From Terana coerulea (lineage: Eukaryota; Basidiomycota; Agaricomycetes; Polyporales; Phanerochaetaceae), in NCBI GenBank assembly GCA_024811115.1, contig JAKOGH010001126.1, forward strand, positions 62,001 to 126,000: a stretch of DNA of 64,000 nucleotides. Direction: 5' to 3'. Every line of letters starts with the position of its first letter. Positions within the stretch are counted from its first letter, which is position 1. Under the pieces are notes generated by a model. It saw only the letters and a list, made by a program, of their open reading frames with translations. It was not told the origin of the DNA and did no database searches. A program made the translations under genes and the position numbers. Below are positions 1 through 12,123 of this stretch, one piece after another.

Positions 1-49
1 GCAATCGGAAAGATAGAGGTTGGTATTGATTACCGACGTCTCTATCGCA

Positions 50-1111
50 TTAGGCCACATCATCAGTGTCATCCTTGGCCTTTAGGACATCCCACCCCGG
101 AAGCCCGAACAGCTCGGGCAAGCGTCCCCAAATCTTTCCACAAGCATCCTCGATGTGCTGCTGGATTGTAACCCGGCAATTTGCGCAGATGTTGATTGAG
201 GGTCCCACCGCCGAGGGGTCAGCAATGCACCAGTCCTGGTAGGGTTCCACGTCTGTGATACGAGCGAGCGCGGTACGCGCATAATTGAGGAGCAGGTTGG
301 TGTCGTTGGGGCCGTTTTGGCAGTTTGCTCTTGCGAAAGTAGGCTGCAGGAACGCAAGGACATCTCTAATTTCCTCTCGCTGCAGGCGCTCGCGACCGAC
401 GATGAACTTGGAGGTGATGTCGGCTCGGGAGGCATCGGAAAGGGGAAGGGTAAGGATTTGTGTGAGGACCTCAGTTAAAGGTCGTTTAGACGCGGCGTAG
501 AAGACGCCAGGAAGGATTACAGGCACATCGGCCTGCTCCGCGAGCGTGACTAGGACGCTAAACTCGTTCTGTATGGCGGGTAACAGGCGGATGGTGTTTC
601 GCTTCGTCCAGGACGCCCAGTCCGAGGGGTATGCAGTCGTGAGCAGTCCGATGGCGTGACGCCGGAGTGCGGGTGCCATGTATTTGGTACTGAGCCGCAG
701 GACAGCAGCCACCACTTCGATTTTGTTCTTGACTCCAGGGCGGAAATATCTGGCGATCATTCGCATGAGACACCTGAAGGGCCCGGGACGTTACTTCACT
801 CACGAGAAGTCATAGATCGCCTTCAAGAAGTGATACAGATCCGACGCGGAATCGTGCAACCTGAGGACAGGACATCCTTCGTACGTCTCGGAACCGTCGT
901 CAGACGTCGGTTGCGGGATTGCGGCCATATCTCTGAATATCTCGCAGGCTGACGCGAGGATACTCGTATGCACACGGAACGCAGTCTTGTCCGCGACTAA
1001 GACAACGCTGCCGTCTGCATACCAAATATCCGTGCTTTTCTTGAAGTCCACGCCGGTGGATTTGTCGTCCTCGGGTTTCAGCAAACTCGTGAGCTTGTTT
1101 TCCGCGCTCAT
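50..1111 (-). CDS. BTB/POZ domain protein, 2 exons
   Basis: Reads as complement(50..749, 804..1111), 335 aa. The start is the ATG at 1111 (MSAENK); the same frame is open further upstream but lacks the family's N-terminal layout. A 54-nt intron (750..803, GTGAGT...CAG) restores the frame exactly at IYDFS/YFRPG. Residues about 20-110 form the BTB fold: DIWYADGSVVLVADKTAFRV, then VHTSILA and the RYFRPG/LRLSTKY segment common in Agaricomycete BTB expansions. The rest is an alpha-helical C-terminal region with no catalytic motif. BTB proteins are usually protein-interaction adaptors, often for Cullin-3 ubiquitin ligases; a role here is only inferred from the family. A second, diverged BTB gene lies head to head about 770 bp away. 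Confidence 0.85.
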
Positions 1112-1876
1112 CTTCTTGGTCTTTGAAAGGCGGGGTAGGTGTAGGGTTGGCGATGTTGAAGTAGGTCGATAATGAGGGTGAGAGACAAGAGTGGCGATAG
1201 TAGCGCCCACATAACATTGAGGTATCTTCGGCAATCACCGGTTGGTCACATAAACAAAGGGAAGCGTTAAGTGTAAGTAGAAGTAAGCGAGTCCATTCTG
1301 AGAGAAATCAACACTGGAGGGTATGAATGCGACAAAATTTAGGCTGCTGAGAGGAAAATGGTTTACATGAAGTTGATTGTCAGCCTTTGTTCCCGGCGGC
1401 TTTGTGGCGTTCGCTTGATGCCGAAAACGAAAATCCGGCGCTTGGTTTATGACTTGTCCTCAGTGAGCTTCAGCGACTCCCGCCACGTTCAACAGCACCG
1501 GCCGTTCCGGAGTTTACCATGTTACCTCAATTGCTGCACGATTCGTCACCTTGCCTGTCCCTGGTAAGCTCCGGAGCGCGGACACCACCGCTATCTCACC
1601 CGACCAGCACCGAGACATTTGCTCGGCCGGAGCCCCCTGTCTAGGGTTTTTCTCACAAATGTGCGCAGCACTAGAAACAATACAATTGAGTCATACGATT
1701 AACATGTGGAGATCTCATCCGGGTGGCGTATTTCAAGTTCCTTCGACTCTCCATATAACATGGGCAACATTGAAGTACCAGAATGACACTGCCGGCTGCG
1801 TGCAGATTCCGACGTGCCTATCGCTACCTCTCTCTGCGAAATCGAGCTGACGCCTTCAAGTTGGCAATCCATTAAA
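1112..1876. other. Divergent intergenic region between two BTB genes
   Basis: About 765 bp between two divergently transcribed BTB genes. I see no additional reading frame with coding character; it presumably holds both promoters, but no clear TATA box stands out. Confidence 0.5.
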
Positions 1877-2764
1877 ATGCCGGTACAGACGACATCCTGC
1901 CCCGCCCCGCCGCCGTTCAACAAACCATCCGCCGATATCATCCTACGGACCGTAGATGGCATCGACTTTCGCTGCCACAAGAACATCCTCGCCGAAGCAT
2001 CGTCTGTCTTCGGCGACATGTTCAGCATCCCTCAACCCCCAAACAGTTCTACAGCTCCCCGTCAGACCCCCCCTGTAGTCGCTGTCACCGAGTCCAGCCG
2101 GACCTGGGATATCCTCCTGCGGTTCTGCTATCCGATAGAGAACCCCAGCATCGACACCGCAGAGGACGTTCTCCGTGTATCTGAAGCCGGGCGGAAGTAC
2201 ATGATGGACCACGTTTTGAAGGTGGCGCGCATACAATTCGCCGCGCACGCGGAGAAGGCGCCCCTCCGAATGTACGCAGCGGGGTGCGCCCGCGGGTGGA
2301 CGGAGGAAACAAAGCTCGCCGCGCGCGCATCGCTAACACACCCCCTCGCAGATGAAGCCCACGATCTGCACGATCTGGACGACATGACCGCGGGCGACTA
2401 CCTACGGCTGCGGGCCTACCACCATGCGTGCCGCAAGGCCGCCGCCTCGCTGCACTACGCCGGGCGCGACGCCTTCCAGAACGACCGCCGGGTCTTCCAT
2501 GCTCGCAAAAGGAGGAAGTTCGAGGCACTCGGTGGGTATGTCGAGCCTTGGTGGGCGGAGTACATGGAGCGCGCGCGCGAGGCGTTGCTCGTCCGGCCGT
2601 GCGGCTCGACGGTGCTGATGCCGGAGCTGGCGTACAAGTTCTTGCTGGACGTCGTGGCGAAGCTGTCGCTGTGCGAGCGGTCGAGGGTGCTCTTTGAGCT
2701 GAAGCAGTTCAATAGCGACCTTGCGGCGGTTGTGGATGATGCGATCTCAAAAGTACGTCCTTGA
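1877..2764 (+). CDS. BTB/POZ domain protein, single exon
   Basis: Single-exon gene of 295 aa. I chose the ATG at 1877 (context AAAATGCC) because the BTB domain follows closely; an upstream in-frame ATG at 1814 would add 21 residues. The BTB core is visible at residues about 17-125: ADIILRTVDGIDFRCHKNIL, LAEASSVFGDMF, then FCYP and VSEAGRKYMMDHVLKVA. The C-terminal half is helical and unlike known catalytic domains. The last 50 bp of the gene (VDDAISK-) are repeated at 4671-4720 ahead of the second lipase copy, showing that a later segmental duplication started inside this gene. Probably a protein-interaction adaptor by family. Confidence 0.85.
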   Translation: MPVQTTSCPAPPPFNKPSADIILRTVDGIDFRCHKNILAEASSVFGDMFSIPQPPNSSTAPRQTPPVVAVTESSRTWDILLRFCYPIENPSIDTAEDVLRVSEAGRKYMMDHVLKVARIQFAAHAEKAPLRMYAAGCARGWTEETKLAARASLTHPLADEAHDLHDLDDMTAGDYLRLRAYHHACRKAAASLHYAGRDAFQNDRRVFHARKRRKFEALGGYVEPWWAEYMERAREALLVRPCGSTVLMPELAYKFLLDVVAKLSLCERSRVLFELKQFNSDLAAVVDDAISKVRP

Positions 2765-2987
2765 TGGCATCGTGCCCTGACACCATGATCTAAGGTGCAT
2801 CCGGCATACAGGTAGAACTCGATATGAGACGATGTTGAAGCCGGACCTACAGGCGAATGTGATGAGCCAAGCCTGGACATTGTAACAGAATGCACGATGA
2901 ACCAATCAGTAGCGACGTGCCCCAAAACCTAACAATGAATTGAAACGAATGATAAATACATGATTTGCTTGAGCTTCGAACAGCGAA

Positions 2988-4108
2988 CTAGCATCCCATG
3001 GTGATACCGTCATAAGGACCATTGTGGTTCGACGCATCGCTCTGAAGAAGGGTGGGAACATCTCCGGCAGTGCACAGAGTGCTCGTGTTGTCTTGGCCTG
3101 GGCACGCCTCCCAGACGTTGGCGTCGGTGATATGGACCTCGCCGGAGGGATGGTGGAAACCGAGGACGCGTCCCGGGAGGGTGGGCACAGGGTCTTCCTT
3201 GTTGTTAACATGAGTCAATGAGGTGACGTGCGCATCAACATAATCCGCGAAGTTCTGGTTCCCGACCTGGAGAACATGGGCTTAGCAACGTTTAGCATAT
3301 GAGAAGTGCCAGCCACATACCCTGGGTAGGCCGTAGATGACCGTTTGGAACGACACACCCTTGACGTGGAGTGGAAGGTAGACGGCGTCCAAGAGCGAGA
3401 TCGCGGCACCGAGCGAGTGCCCGACCATGGTGATGTTCGTTGCGCCGAACTTGGAAATCACAGTCTGCACTGCCGCCAGGATCTGGGTTGCGGTTCTGCA
3501 GGGCACATTGCAGGTAAGTGTCGCTACAAGATCAGGACGTATCCACACTCACTTTGCCTGCTCGTCTGCAAAACCTTTATGAGCCATTATTGAAGAGCTG
3601 ACGCCGGGGAAGAGGGTCGAGTCGAGGTTCTCCGTAACGATGTTCGCGTCGGTGAGATCCGCCACGCTAGAAGTTTATTTGGCGTCGATCAGAGCTTATT
3701 CGAACTGGACGGCAATCTCACTTACATCTTGGTCGTGTTGGTACCTTGGTGTGCAACGATGCCGGTCTTCAATGTCGGGTCCCATCCAACATACCCTGAA
3801 GAGCATATGAGCGTGTCAATCCCGTTTTACGCACACAGTTCAGAGTACTCACAGAACTGGGTAGCACTGCCATCTCCGCCAGATGCCACAGGAACGAACG
3901 AAGGGTTGGCCTGGCAGTTCGTCCCGCAGGTCCACGTCAGCGTAGTTGCAGGCTTGCAGTATGCAGTGCTCGCATAGTGAGTGAAGGGCCGGAACGTCGG
4001 GATCTGGCTGGTCGATAGCGCCGTGATGGTCTGGCGCGCCTCAAGAGTAGGGACAGCGGAGACTGCAGACAGAAGCGCCAGGAGAGCGAGACCGAAGACG
4101 GCGACCAT
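2988..4108 (-). CDS. Secreted class 3 lipase (copy A), 5 exons
   Basis: Complement(2988..3266, 3321..3495, 3553..3666, 3726..3795, 3853..4108), 297 aa; introns of 54-59 nt, all GT-AG and phase-consistent. The N-terminus MVAVFGLALLALLSAVSA is a signal peptide, followed by the EARQ motif suggestive of Kex2-like processing. The fold is the alpha/beta hydrolase class 3 type: nucleophile elbow GHSLG (Ser174), Asp230 in NNKEDPVPTLP, and His286 in NHNGPYDGITMGC, whose spacing to the final Cys matches Rhizomucor-type lipases. It should hydrolyse extracellular triacylglycerols or other esters. It is one of three paralogs in the window; compared with the copy at 19454 it lacks two introns. A CTTAAATA box lies about 70 nt upstream. 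Confidence 0.9.
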
Positions 4109-4178
4109 GGTCGGAGAACCTTTCCAGAAGGGGTCAAAAACCGGGGAGGGTCAGAGGCCCTCTGCACCGTCATCCCGC

Positions 4179-4186
4179 TATTTAAG
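4179..4186 (-). promoter_or_regulatory. TATA-like box of lipase A
   Basis: CTTAAATA on the minus strand, about 70 nt upstream of the lipase A ATG. The same box with the same spacing is conserved upstream of copy B, so it was part of the duplicated block. Confidence 0.5.
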
Positions 4187-4208
4187 CCCGAGATGAAAGA
4201 AGACTCAT

Positions 4209-4670
4209 GCACATGTCGCGCTTTACTAAAATAGAGGCACGTCCCTTGCGCGAGTGTTCAGGTACTGGTGTCCGAGGTTGTCATGTGCTGTACGAGATAT
4301 GCCCTCGCGCAGCTTGACGACCCTCGGAACGACGAGACCATGTGCTGCCGTGTGGTTGCTATGAACTTCATGTTATACTAGCGAAGTGTTGGGTAAGTAT
4401 GTGCACGTCTTAGAATTGATGATAGGAAAGACATTACATAGGTGAATGTTTGTGGGGAATTTACTGTGAGCTTGCGAAACTGGTGAGGAAGAACAGGTGC
4501 ACCGGCAGTATTGAGAGGCAACGCAAGATGAGCAGCACGCGTACGGCGTGATGCCGTGCGCGGCACCGCGCGAGAATAGGGTTAGGGCCCATTAGGTTCG
4601 CGCGTGCGTGAAATGCTCGCGCAAGGGGAGTACTTGCTATTAGTTTTGCAAAGTGTTGTAATTAGGACCT
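4209..4670. other. Unique spacer between the two duplicated lipase units
   Basis: About 460 bp that is not repeated and contains no coding frame I can support. Confidence 0.5.
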
Positions 4671-4920
4671 TGCGGCAGCTGTGGATGATGCGATCTCAAA
4701 AGTACGTCCGTACATGATGACGTCGTTCCGCGAAACCCTACATAACCGAAGAGAAGTAGGTAGAACTCGATGTGAGGCGGTGTTGAAGGCAGACTTACAG
4801 ACAAATGCAGCGAGAAAACCAACATGACCTAACAGAATGTGCGATGAACGAACCACTAGCAATGTGCAATGAATTGAAACCAATGATGAACATATGAGTG
4901 CTCGAGTTTCGACCAGCGAA

Positions 4921-6034
4921 CTAGCATCCCATGGTGATACCGTCATAAGGACCATCATGGTCCGACTCGTCGCTCTCGAAGATGTTGGGAACATCCCCAA
5001 CAATGCAGAGAGTGCTTGGGTTGTCTTGACCGGGGCAAGCCTCCCAGGTGTTGGCGTCAGTGATGTGCACCTCACCCGAGGGATGGTGGAAGCCGAGGAA
5101 CCGTCCGGGGACGATAGGAATTGGATCTTCTTCGTTGTTGATATGCGTCAAGGAGGTGACGTGCGCATCGACATAATTCGCGAAGGCTTGATTCCCAACC
5201 TGAAGGACCGGAAATTAGCAAGAGCATACGAGAAGCGCTAGCCACATACCCTAGGTAGGCCGTAGAGGACGGTTTGGAACGTTACACCCTTGACGTGGAG
5301 TGGAAGGTAGACGGCGTCCAAGAGCGAGATCGCGGCACCGAGCGAGTGCCCGACCATAGTGATCTTCGTCGCACCGAACTTGGAAATCACAGTCTGCACT
5401 GCCGCCAGGATCTGGGTTGCAGTTCTGCAGGGCACATTGCAGGTCAGTGTCGCTACAAGATCAAGACGTATCCACACTCACTTTGCTTGCTCGTTCGCAA
5501 AGCCATCATGAGCCGCTACTGAAGAGCTGACGCCGGGAAGAGGGTAGGGTTGAGGTTCTCCATAAGGATGTCCACGTCGGTGAGATCCGCCAAGCTAGAA
5601 GTTTATTTGGCGTCGATCAGAGCTTATTCGAATTGGACGACAATCATACTTACAACTCGCTGGTGTCAGTGCCTTGGTGTGCAACGATCCCGGTCTTCAG
5701 TGTAGGGTCCCATCCGACATACCCTGAAGACCGTGAGCTTCTCGATCCTGGCAGTGCATATAAAGTCCGAAGCACTCACAGAACTGGTATCATCGCCATC
5801 CCCGCCAGATGCCACAGGGATGAACGAAGGGTTAGCCTGGCAGTTCGCCCCGCAGGTCCACGTCAGCGTAGCTGCAGGCTGGCAGTATGCAGTGCTCGCG
5901 TAGTGGGTGAAGGGCCGGAATGTAGTGATCTGGCTGGTCGATAGCGCTGTGATGGTCTGGCGGGCCTCCAGAGCAGGGGCAGCGGAGACGGCAGGCAGGA
6001 GCGCCAGGAGAGCGAGACCGAAGACGGTGACCAT
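4921..6034 (-). pseudogene. Class 3 lipase copy B, frameshifted
   Basis: Same exon plan as copy A: complement(4921..5199, 5250..5424, 5482..5594, 5654..5723, 5780..6034), with the signal peptide, GHSLG elbow, Asp and terminal His/Cys regions all preserved. The summed exon length is two nucleotides shorter than in copy A. One base is missing in exon 1 near 5786 (a G run of 2 instead of 3 on the plus strand) and one in exon 3 near 5535 (3 G instead of 4). The first shift leads to a stop in exon 2, so as written only the first 85 or so residues would be made. Splice sites and most codons are otherwise conserved, so either the inactivation is very recent or these are homopolymer sequencing errors and the gene is functional. 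Confidence 0.8.
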
Positions 6035-6105
6035 GGTCGGAGAACCTTTCCAGAGGAGCTTTAGAAACCGGGGAGGGTCAGGGGCCCTCGCGCAGTCATC
6101 CCCGC

Positions 6106-6113
6106 TATTTAAG
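6106..6113 (-). promoter_or_regulatory. TATA-like box of lipase B
   Basis: CTTAAATA on the minus strand about 70 nt upstream of the copy B ATG; conserved with copy A. Confidence 0.45.
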
Positions 6114-6134
6114 CCCGAGATGAAAGAAGCCTCA

Positions 6135-8716
6135 TATCGCTTGATGTGGATGGGGACCGACATCGAAGGCACTGCACCATATGTGCTCATCTGTCACCGT
6201 CGAAGACATTCCGCAAGAGGATATGGTAGAATGGAGTGGGAAGACAAGCCAGAGCAGGGTGCGGCATGTACCTATTTGCCCTCAGGGTCCTGCCAGATGT
6301 CTGGGCGATGTCGCACGTGTGAAATTCACTGCCAGGCGCAACATGTGTTGCTCGATTTCGATGCATGGAGAATGGAGAATAAATAGTCACATACTCAGGA
6401 AGCCTGTCAAGCCCTTGCCGTACTCCCTTTACGTTCGGGTTTGTGGTCCGTACTTCAGGAGAGGTCCTGTTGCATATGGTCTAAGCCGGAAGCGCTCAAG
6501 GGTGCGGCAGTTCGTGGTGGGAAGTATCGAACGTGGGCAGGATAGATGACATAGACCACACAATCCAGGGAGCGCCTTGGTATACTGTACCGGTCCTCGT
6601 GATTAAGTGCAATGCGTCCCCATTGTGAATGTCCTGGGGTAGTGCCGTTCATGTTCCGATGGTCTCATGCTCACTTGTGCGCTTGCCGTAAACGACCATT
6701 GAAGAGGCCGCTGGTTTGAGCAAATTCTATGGTACAGATGTGGTTGGGGAAGACAAAGGTCAATAGACATTGCGGGACGTCAAGCACGTCCACAACTGCA
6801 GGATGCGGTGGTCAGCCGGATTCTGTATTGCAGATCGCAGTGCGTTCCTATTGTGCAGGATCAATCCTCGTTTGAACATAATACGCCGAGCGGAGATGAC
6901 AAGGTGGGACGAACTTTGATAGATGGATGAAATGTGACGGAAGCGTTACTAATTCGCTGTGAAGGGCTGCGAAACGATGAAATCAAGCACGGCAAGGACC
7001 AACCGATGATTACTTTCACATGCCACGGCATTGCATAAAACGCTGTGAGAGAGGCTTCAGTCGATGACTTGCAAGCGTATGGAACTGAAATTCACTCACG
7101 TCGTGTTGTGAAGTGGTGCGCAGAATGCTACAAATCGGCACAGTGAGGCAAGACATTGGCAAGCTGACAAACGTCCGATATCCGTAGCTTTCTGAGAAGA
7201 GATATGGGGATGAGCTAGGAAGGTTGAGAACCTCAGCTGCATGCTTATGCTTACAACCCAGAGCTGACGATCGTTTCCATGACATACGACAAATGCAACG
7301 GAAGTGGTCGATGTGTTACCGCCTATTTCATATGAGGGCATCCGGCATACAATGTCGTGCCTTCGCATCCTCGGCCTGGGCCTTGCGTAGCTCGCCCTAG
7401 AGATGGCTATACTCGGGATCATCGAACGAAGCACGCGAAACGAGGGAGCAAAAGACTTACCAGCTCGTACTTAGCTCAATAGACTCCCGAGAAGAATGCT
7501 TCAGTGATCGCACCACCTGTGAGCTGGACGTCCGATGTCGAGCAGAATACGGAGTGGACATGGTAACAAGGATAATGAGCGGAATGAGTTGGTGCATAGA
7601 GCCACGCTGCAGTCTCCGATAACAGTCTGTCTAGAGAGACTGAGTCAGTATACATAGATTCTCAGTGTGAGAGTAGCAAAACATACGCTTGACGTACAGC
7701 CGTACTAGATTGCTCGCACAAGAACCTGCCCCCTCCGCTTCATCATCCTGGGTTTCCTCCAGATGCATATGACGTCTGCTACATGAACTGGCAGGAAGTG
7801 TATTTTTTGCGAGCAATCAACAACCCCCAGGGGAACGATAAAGAGCTTCCCTACACAGAACCGCGCTGAGAATCCGGGTGGCTGCCAAACGACAGCGTAC
7901 TCACCACTCCTGGACCGATCCAGCTTGGAATAACTCGTTCGTACTCGGCTGTGACTCCCCCAAAGCGATCCATCTTCATTTACCCGCTAATTCATCCTAA
8001 GGCAACGGAAGAGATGGTTTCTGATTAGGCTTGTTGTGGCCAAAGCATACGGGGTTATGGAGCAAAGCAGACGGGATTATGGAGGACGGAGGCAAGCTAA
8101 CAAGTTGGTTGAAGGCGCACAACAGCGCGCCAAAAGTGTTGGACATGGAGGCCGGATCCGTTTGCGCCGGGAATGATCAGCTTTATAGTAGTAGAGTACG
8201 ATTGAAGAGGAGTCCGACGTCCCCAGCTGAAAGCAAGTGAACACTGAAGCTTGAGGCTTGGAGTTTGGAAGCGGAGGGGCACTTGGCTGTAAGGACAGAG
8301 ACAAAGTTGGTAAACTGCATGAGAGCCCTGAGACGGACCGCGGAGGTGTGATCCGTTGCCGACTGATCCGTTAGCGGCAGCGCGGTGTGAGTGACCAGGC
8401 GAACGACCATAAAAGCCTGGTTGGTAACTCCATATCCAAGTCAGGGGGAAACGTCGTGATAAATATTTGGAGGACAGAAAGTAGTCTACAGGATACTCCA
8501 ATACATGAACGGGAACATAACCATGACCAGCCATCAACCACTAGTCGTACGCAGATATATTACATAGGTGCGAGAACCATTCGAAGCGCAAGGATTATGC
8601 CATTACAGTCCAGACGGCCATTTCCAGGCAAAACATTTTTGCAGCTACTCCAACCTATCGCAATGGAGGCGTGAGCGTACCTTGTATTACCAAGCAGCAC
8701 AGGACTCACTATTCAT
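6135..8716. other. Gene-poor stretch
   Basis: About 2.6 kb. Only short open frames without recognisable domains, signal peptides or consistent splice structure on either strand. Could hold a short or non-coding transcript that I cannot see. Confidence 0.4.
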
Positions 8717-10461
8717 TCAATCCAATCGGCTTGTGCCTGAAGGGCCTGCTTCCGGTTCCGACTCAACAATGCGAGCATGATTAGCGAAGAACGGTACCGG
8801 GAGGTCTGCAGAAGGCTCCTCGTCTTCGCGACCAATGAGCTCCTGACCGTGTTCCAGCGGCTCTCCTATGTTGCCGATGATGCTCGACTGGACTCGGAAA
8901 TTTGGAACCGAGAACTGTGAGAACCATTGCCCATAAGACTGAGAATGTGAGTCTTCATTGGTATTGAGTCGACGAAGATTGAGTATGAAGCGATTGATGA
9001 GGATTGGAGGCTGTATACAACGGTCAATGGCTTGAGAGACACACAATTGACACTTATACGCACCAGTGCTACCACAATTTGACTGAATATTGAACCAGCC
9101 TAAGTATTCGAGGACTATACTCAATGCACCTCAGTAGGCTCAACTAGATGCAGCTTACCATTGTTGTTATCTGGGTGTTAAATGTTGCAACCTGACTGAT
9201 ATTTACACAGAGTAGTGCTCTGTAAGCAACAGCGTCGGATGAGTACGGCTGTCATGGCTAAAACGTAGTGTAAAATTCGCACGAGAAGTACAGGGTGCCT
9301 GAGAGCGCACGTTAGCGACAAGCCTGAGCTCTCGAGCCCACATGTTGGGTGACTTACCGTCACGAATAAGGCAAGTCGTAACGGAGGCCGGCAGCTTCAA
9401 CCGCCTTGCTTGCTTCCAGTGTTGAAAAGTCTTGATCCATGTCAAGATCAAAACTAGCAAGTCAGCTACAGTCAGCGCACCACGAGTGCAGTAAAGCACT
9501 GCAGCCATTATTTTTCAGCTGCGAACCCTTGAGGTAGCCACCAATGTTGACCACACTCACTCCTGACACCATTTTAAGCCAAGTGCCAAGCATAATACAC
9601 AAATAGAATGTACATTGTATTCAGCGAGTTTGTGCCATTGAATATAGTATCGCAGAGATTGAGTGGGGGCCCACCCACTCAAATGACAATCGCAGTGTGC
9701 GAAACTATGATCAGGTTAGTTATATTACATGGTACAGTAAACCTATGCCCCTACGCACCATATTTGTACCAAATGGTACCATGGACAAGGTGAATATAAT
9801 CAGGAACATTGTCCTCCGAAATCTTGAATTGTTCCAAATTGCGTACACGCGCATTGCAGAGAACACTTTCATCAAGTTAGTAACACCAGACTTGTTGAGA
9901 ACAACATCAGTAGAAGCGGCTCACATGCTGCTTGTAGGAATCCAAGTAGAGTAAGGACTCCTTGAAGAATAGGTATAAATTTGAACCGGCAGCTGCAAAA
10001 GTAAGACAAAAGAAGATTAGCAATTATGCTCCATAGCATGGTTACAGAAAACAAACCCCTAAAATTATCTGATCAATAAAAGGCCAACATCAAAGAGCAT
10101 TACAGCCTTGAATGAAACAAACCACGTTGGACAATGGAGCCACAGCAATCGCTTGTGCAAGAACCATGTTCCATCTAACAGAAAGAAGAAGAAAGGAGGT
10201 TGTTGTGAACTTTCTTTTCCAAATGCAAGCAATTTCTTGTCCTGATGTGATAAAATACTCATAGAACGAGAGTGCTGGTGGGGCGGTCTATCAAAGAACA
10301 CATGAATGCACAAATGACACTAACCGGCCACTGCTGTGACAACACAAGATGAAATCCAGCTGGAAAGCAAGCTATAGATTAGCATGCACGGTAAGAACTA
10401 CAGCAGAGGGAACACACAGTTGGGATAGGAGTTGTGTCAATTCAGAACTCTGCTGCGACAT
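8717..10461 (-). CDS. DUF6533 multi-pass membrane protein 1
   Basis: A 13-exon gene following the plan of its four paralogs in this window. Start ATG at 10461 (MSQQSSELTQLLSQL). The diagnostic DUF6533 segment is SFYEYFITSGQEIACIWKRK, followed by seven predicted hydrophobic segments and a cytoplasmic tail (PPILINRFILNLRRL, then SSIIGNIGEPLEHGQ). Two 2-nt exons are required: 10057..10058 (GG) and 9561..9562 (GA). Without them the conserved downstream frames cannot be joined. One base appears to be missing in the seventh exon at the G run 9665..9669, just at the VGPP motif; with that base the frame is continuous. Function is unknown; the topology resembles G-protein-coupled receptors, but no ligand or coupling can be read from sequence. 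Confidence 0.75.
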
Positions 10462-12076
10462 AGCCTGTGGGTGGAGTCTTCAGTAGGGCTGAAAGGGTGG
10501 GAGCTGATATATTATCTTGAAGGAGGTAGAATGGATTGTATGCTATTTCTATCGCCGGTCGGTGGTGCGACCGGGGCCAACCACGAAAGGACATCACGCT
10601 CACATCGAAACCTGACGGATCCCATCCAATGGCAACAGGATATAATCGAGTTTACTCATTATGGGTGCACAAGAGTGCCCTAAACAGAGCATGAAGGCAA
10701 CACGCCGAAGCGAGCTACCAGGCAATGCTCCTGGGAGCATGAATGTAGTGTCACACTGCGCTGTTTTCCAAAGAGAGCGTGCCAGGACGGCGAATGATAC
10801 GGGAAGTTCGCGCGAACCCGTGGCCGACTGCAACTGCCAGTTCACAATGCCTCCCTGTTCGCATCCCGGCACCAGAAGTTCAGGCTAAGGGATGCTGCGT
10901 ATGGCGCAAAGCGTGCGTACCATTTGCATCATAGTCCGCCCATAGTTCCAGATATCATCCTCTGGCTTAGGTGGTTCGAAGAATGGTAGAGTCGTACGCA
11001 AGCCGAGAGACTCAGACCAGAATGAATGCGATGGGTATATGAATGTCCGTATGAATGCATTGCTATGCTGCGGGTTGATACGTGTTGACTCTATTTCTTT
11101 TGGTGAGCTACACCTTCAATTCCGTGGTGAACCAGTACGGGCCCTACCAAAACCGGACACCCATGGCCATGGAGTTAGCAACGTGCCTCGGCTTTTCAGC
11201 AATCTGCATTATCCAGCAGTACAATAATTCATTGAAAACATACATAGCAATGCTTTGCCGACTCTGCGAGCGAACTCGACTCACTTTGACGTGCGCCTGG
11301 GTTCAAGGCCCGGGCTACCATCCGAGTCACCGCCATCCCTTGAGCTCAGGACAGGCATGGCTGCAACTGACCGTTTGAGCGCGAACAAGCCAAGAGTGTG
11401 AAGCAAGCAGTACGGTGATGAGAGTGTGAGGCAGAGTTCCGACGCCACACGCTTTGCCGCCGGCAGACCTCCCAGTTGATCGAGATCGACAAGGGCTCTT
11501 CAACGGGTGAACCAGCGACGCAGCGACGCTTCCGCCAGTCTCCAGGCAGTATGTGCAAGCTCTAAAGCAAAGTTTCATAGTCCTTGGAATCTAAAAGCAT
11601 ATCTACATACGTAGCACTGTGCGCATACGAAAAGATATACAGAGGTACTGGAAATAATGACGGCAAGATACGATAAACAACACGACTCCGACTTCAGTGA
11701 AACAAGAATGAGAACATACAAGCCATGCAAAAAAATGAGCATGAACGACGGCATGATAACAAATTTGCGGGACTGCACCAACACCGGCTTGCCTCGAAAG
11801 CGACGGGTGGGACCAAGGCCAGCCCACAGTCCCCGACCAAGCTCCTTGAGGAGCTCAGAGCTTCTGAGCTCGACTGTCGTATCTCGAAAGATGCCAAGCC
11901 ATCTGGGCGGCATTTATACTGGACTGGTCAATTCGCCCGCCCTTCGCACAAGTACCGGCTCTCTTTCCGCCCTCTATCCTGCCTCTCCGATTGTACAGGA
12001 CGTGCCGGCGCAGACCGAACCGCGCACAGCAGCGGTCGGGCCTGGGCCAGCCAGAAACAGCGCCGGCCATGCGCGC
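10462..12076. other. Intergenic region between DUF6533 gene 1 and the MADS-box gene
   Basis: About 1.6 kb with no supportable coding region. It contains the promoter side of DUF6533 gene 1 and the 3' side of the MADS-box gene. Confidence 0.4.
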
Positions 12077-12123
12077 TCAGCCGACGCTCCGTCGACCGCC
12101 CTCCGCACCGAGCTTCATTGTCT

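Larger units (their letters stand above)
2717..4208. repeat. Tandem segmental duplication, unit A
   Basis: Unit A of a two-copy direct repeat with unit B at 4671..6134. It runs from the 3' end of the BTB gene through the 3' region, the whole lipase gene and about 100 bp of its promoter, including a CTTAAATA box. Most of the unit is alignable by eye, with scattered substitutions and small indels. Confidence 0.85.
4671..6134. repeat. Tandem segmental duplication, unit B
   Basis: Second copy of 2717..4208. Its left edge matches the last codons of the BTB gene (VDDAISK region) although no BTB gene is present here, which fixes the direction of the duplication: unit B derives from a block that started inside the BTB gene. 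Confidence 0.85.

Noticed and set aside
4577..4587. Telomere-like TAGGGTTAGGG
   Set aside because: Only about two units; no array, and it lies between normal genes.
11290..11325. GGGTTCAAGGCCCGGG resembling a tRNA T-arm
   Set aside because: Upstream 50-60 bases do not form D and anticodon arms or a pairing acceptor stem.
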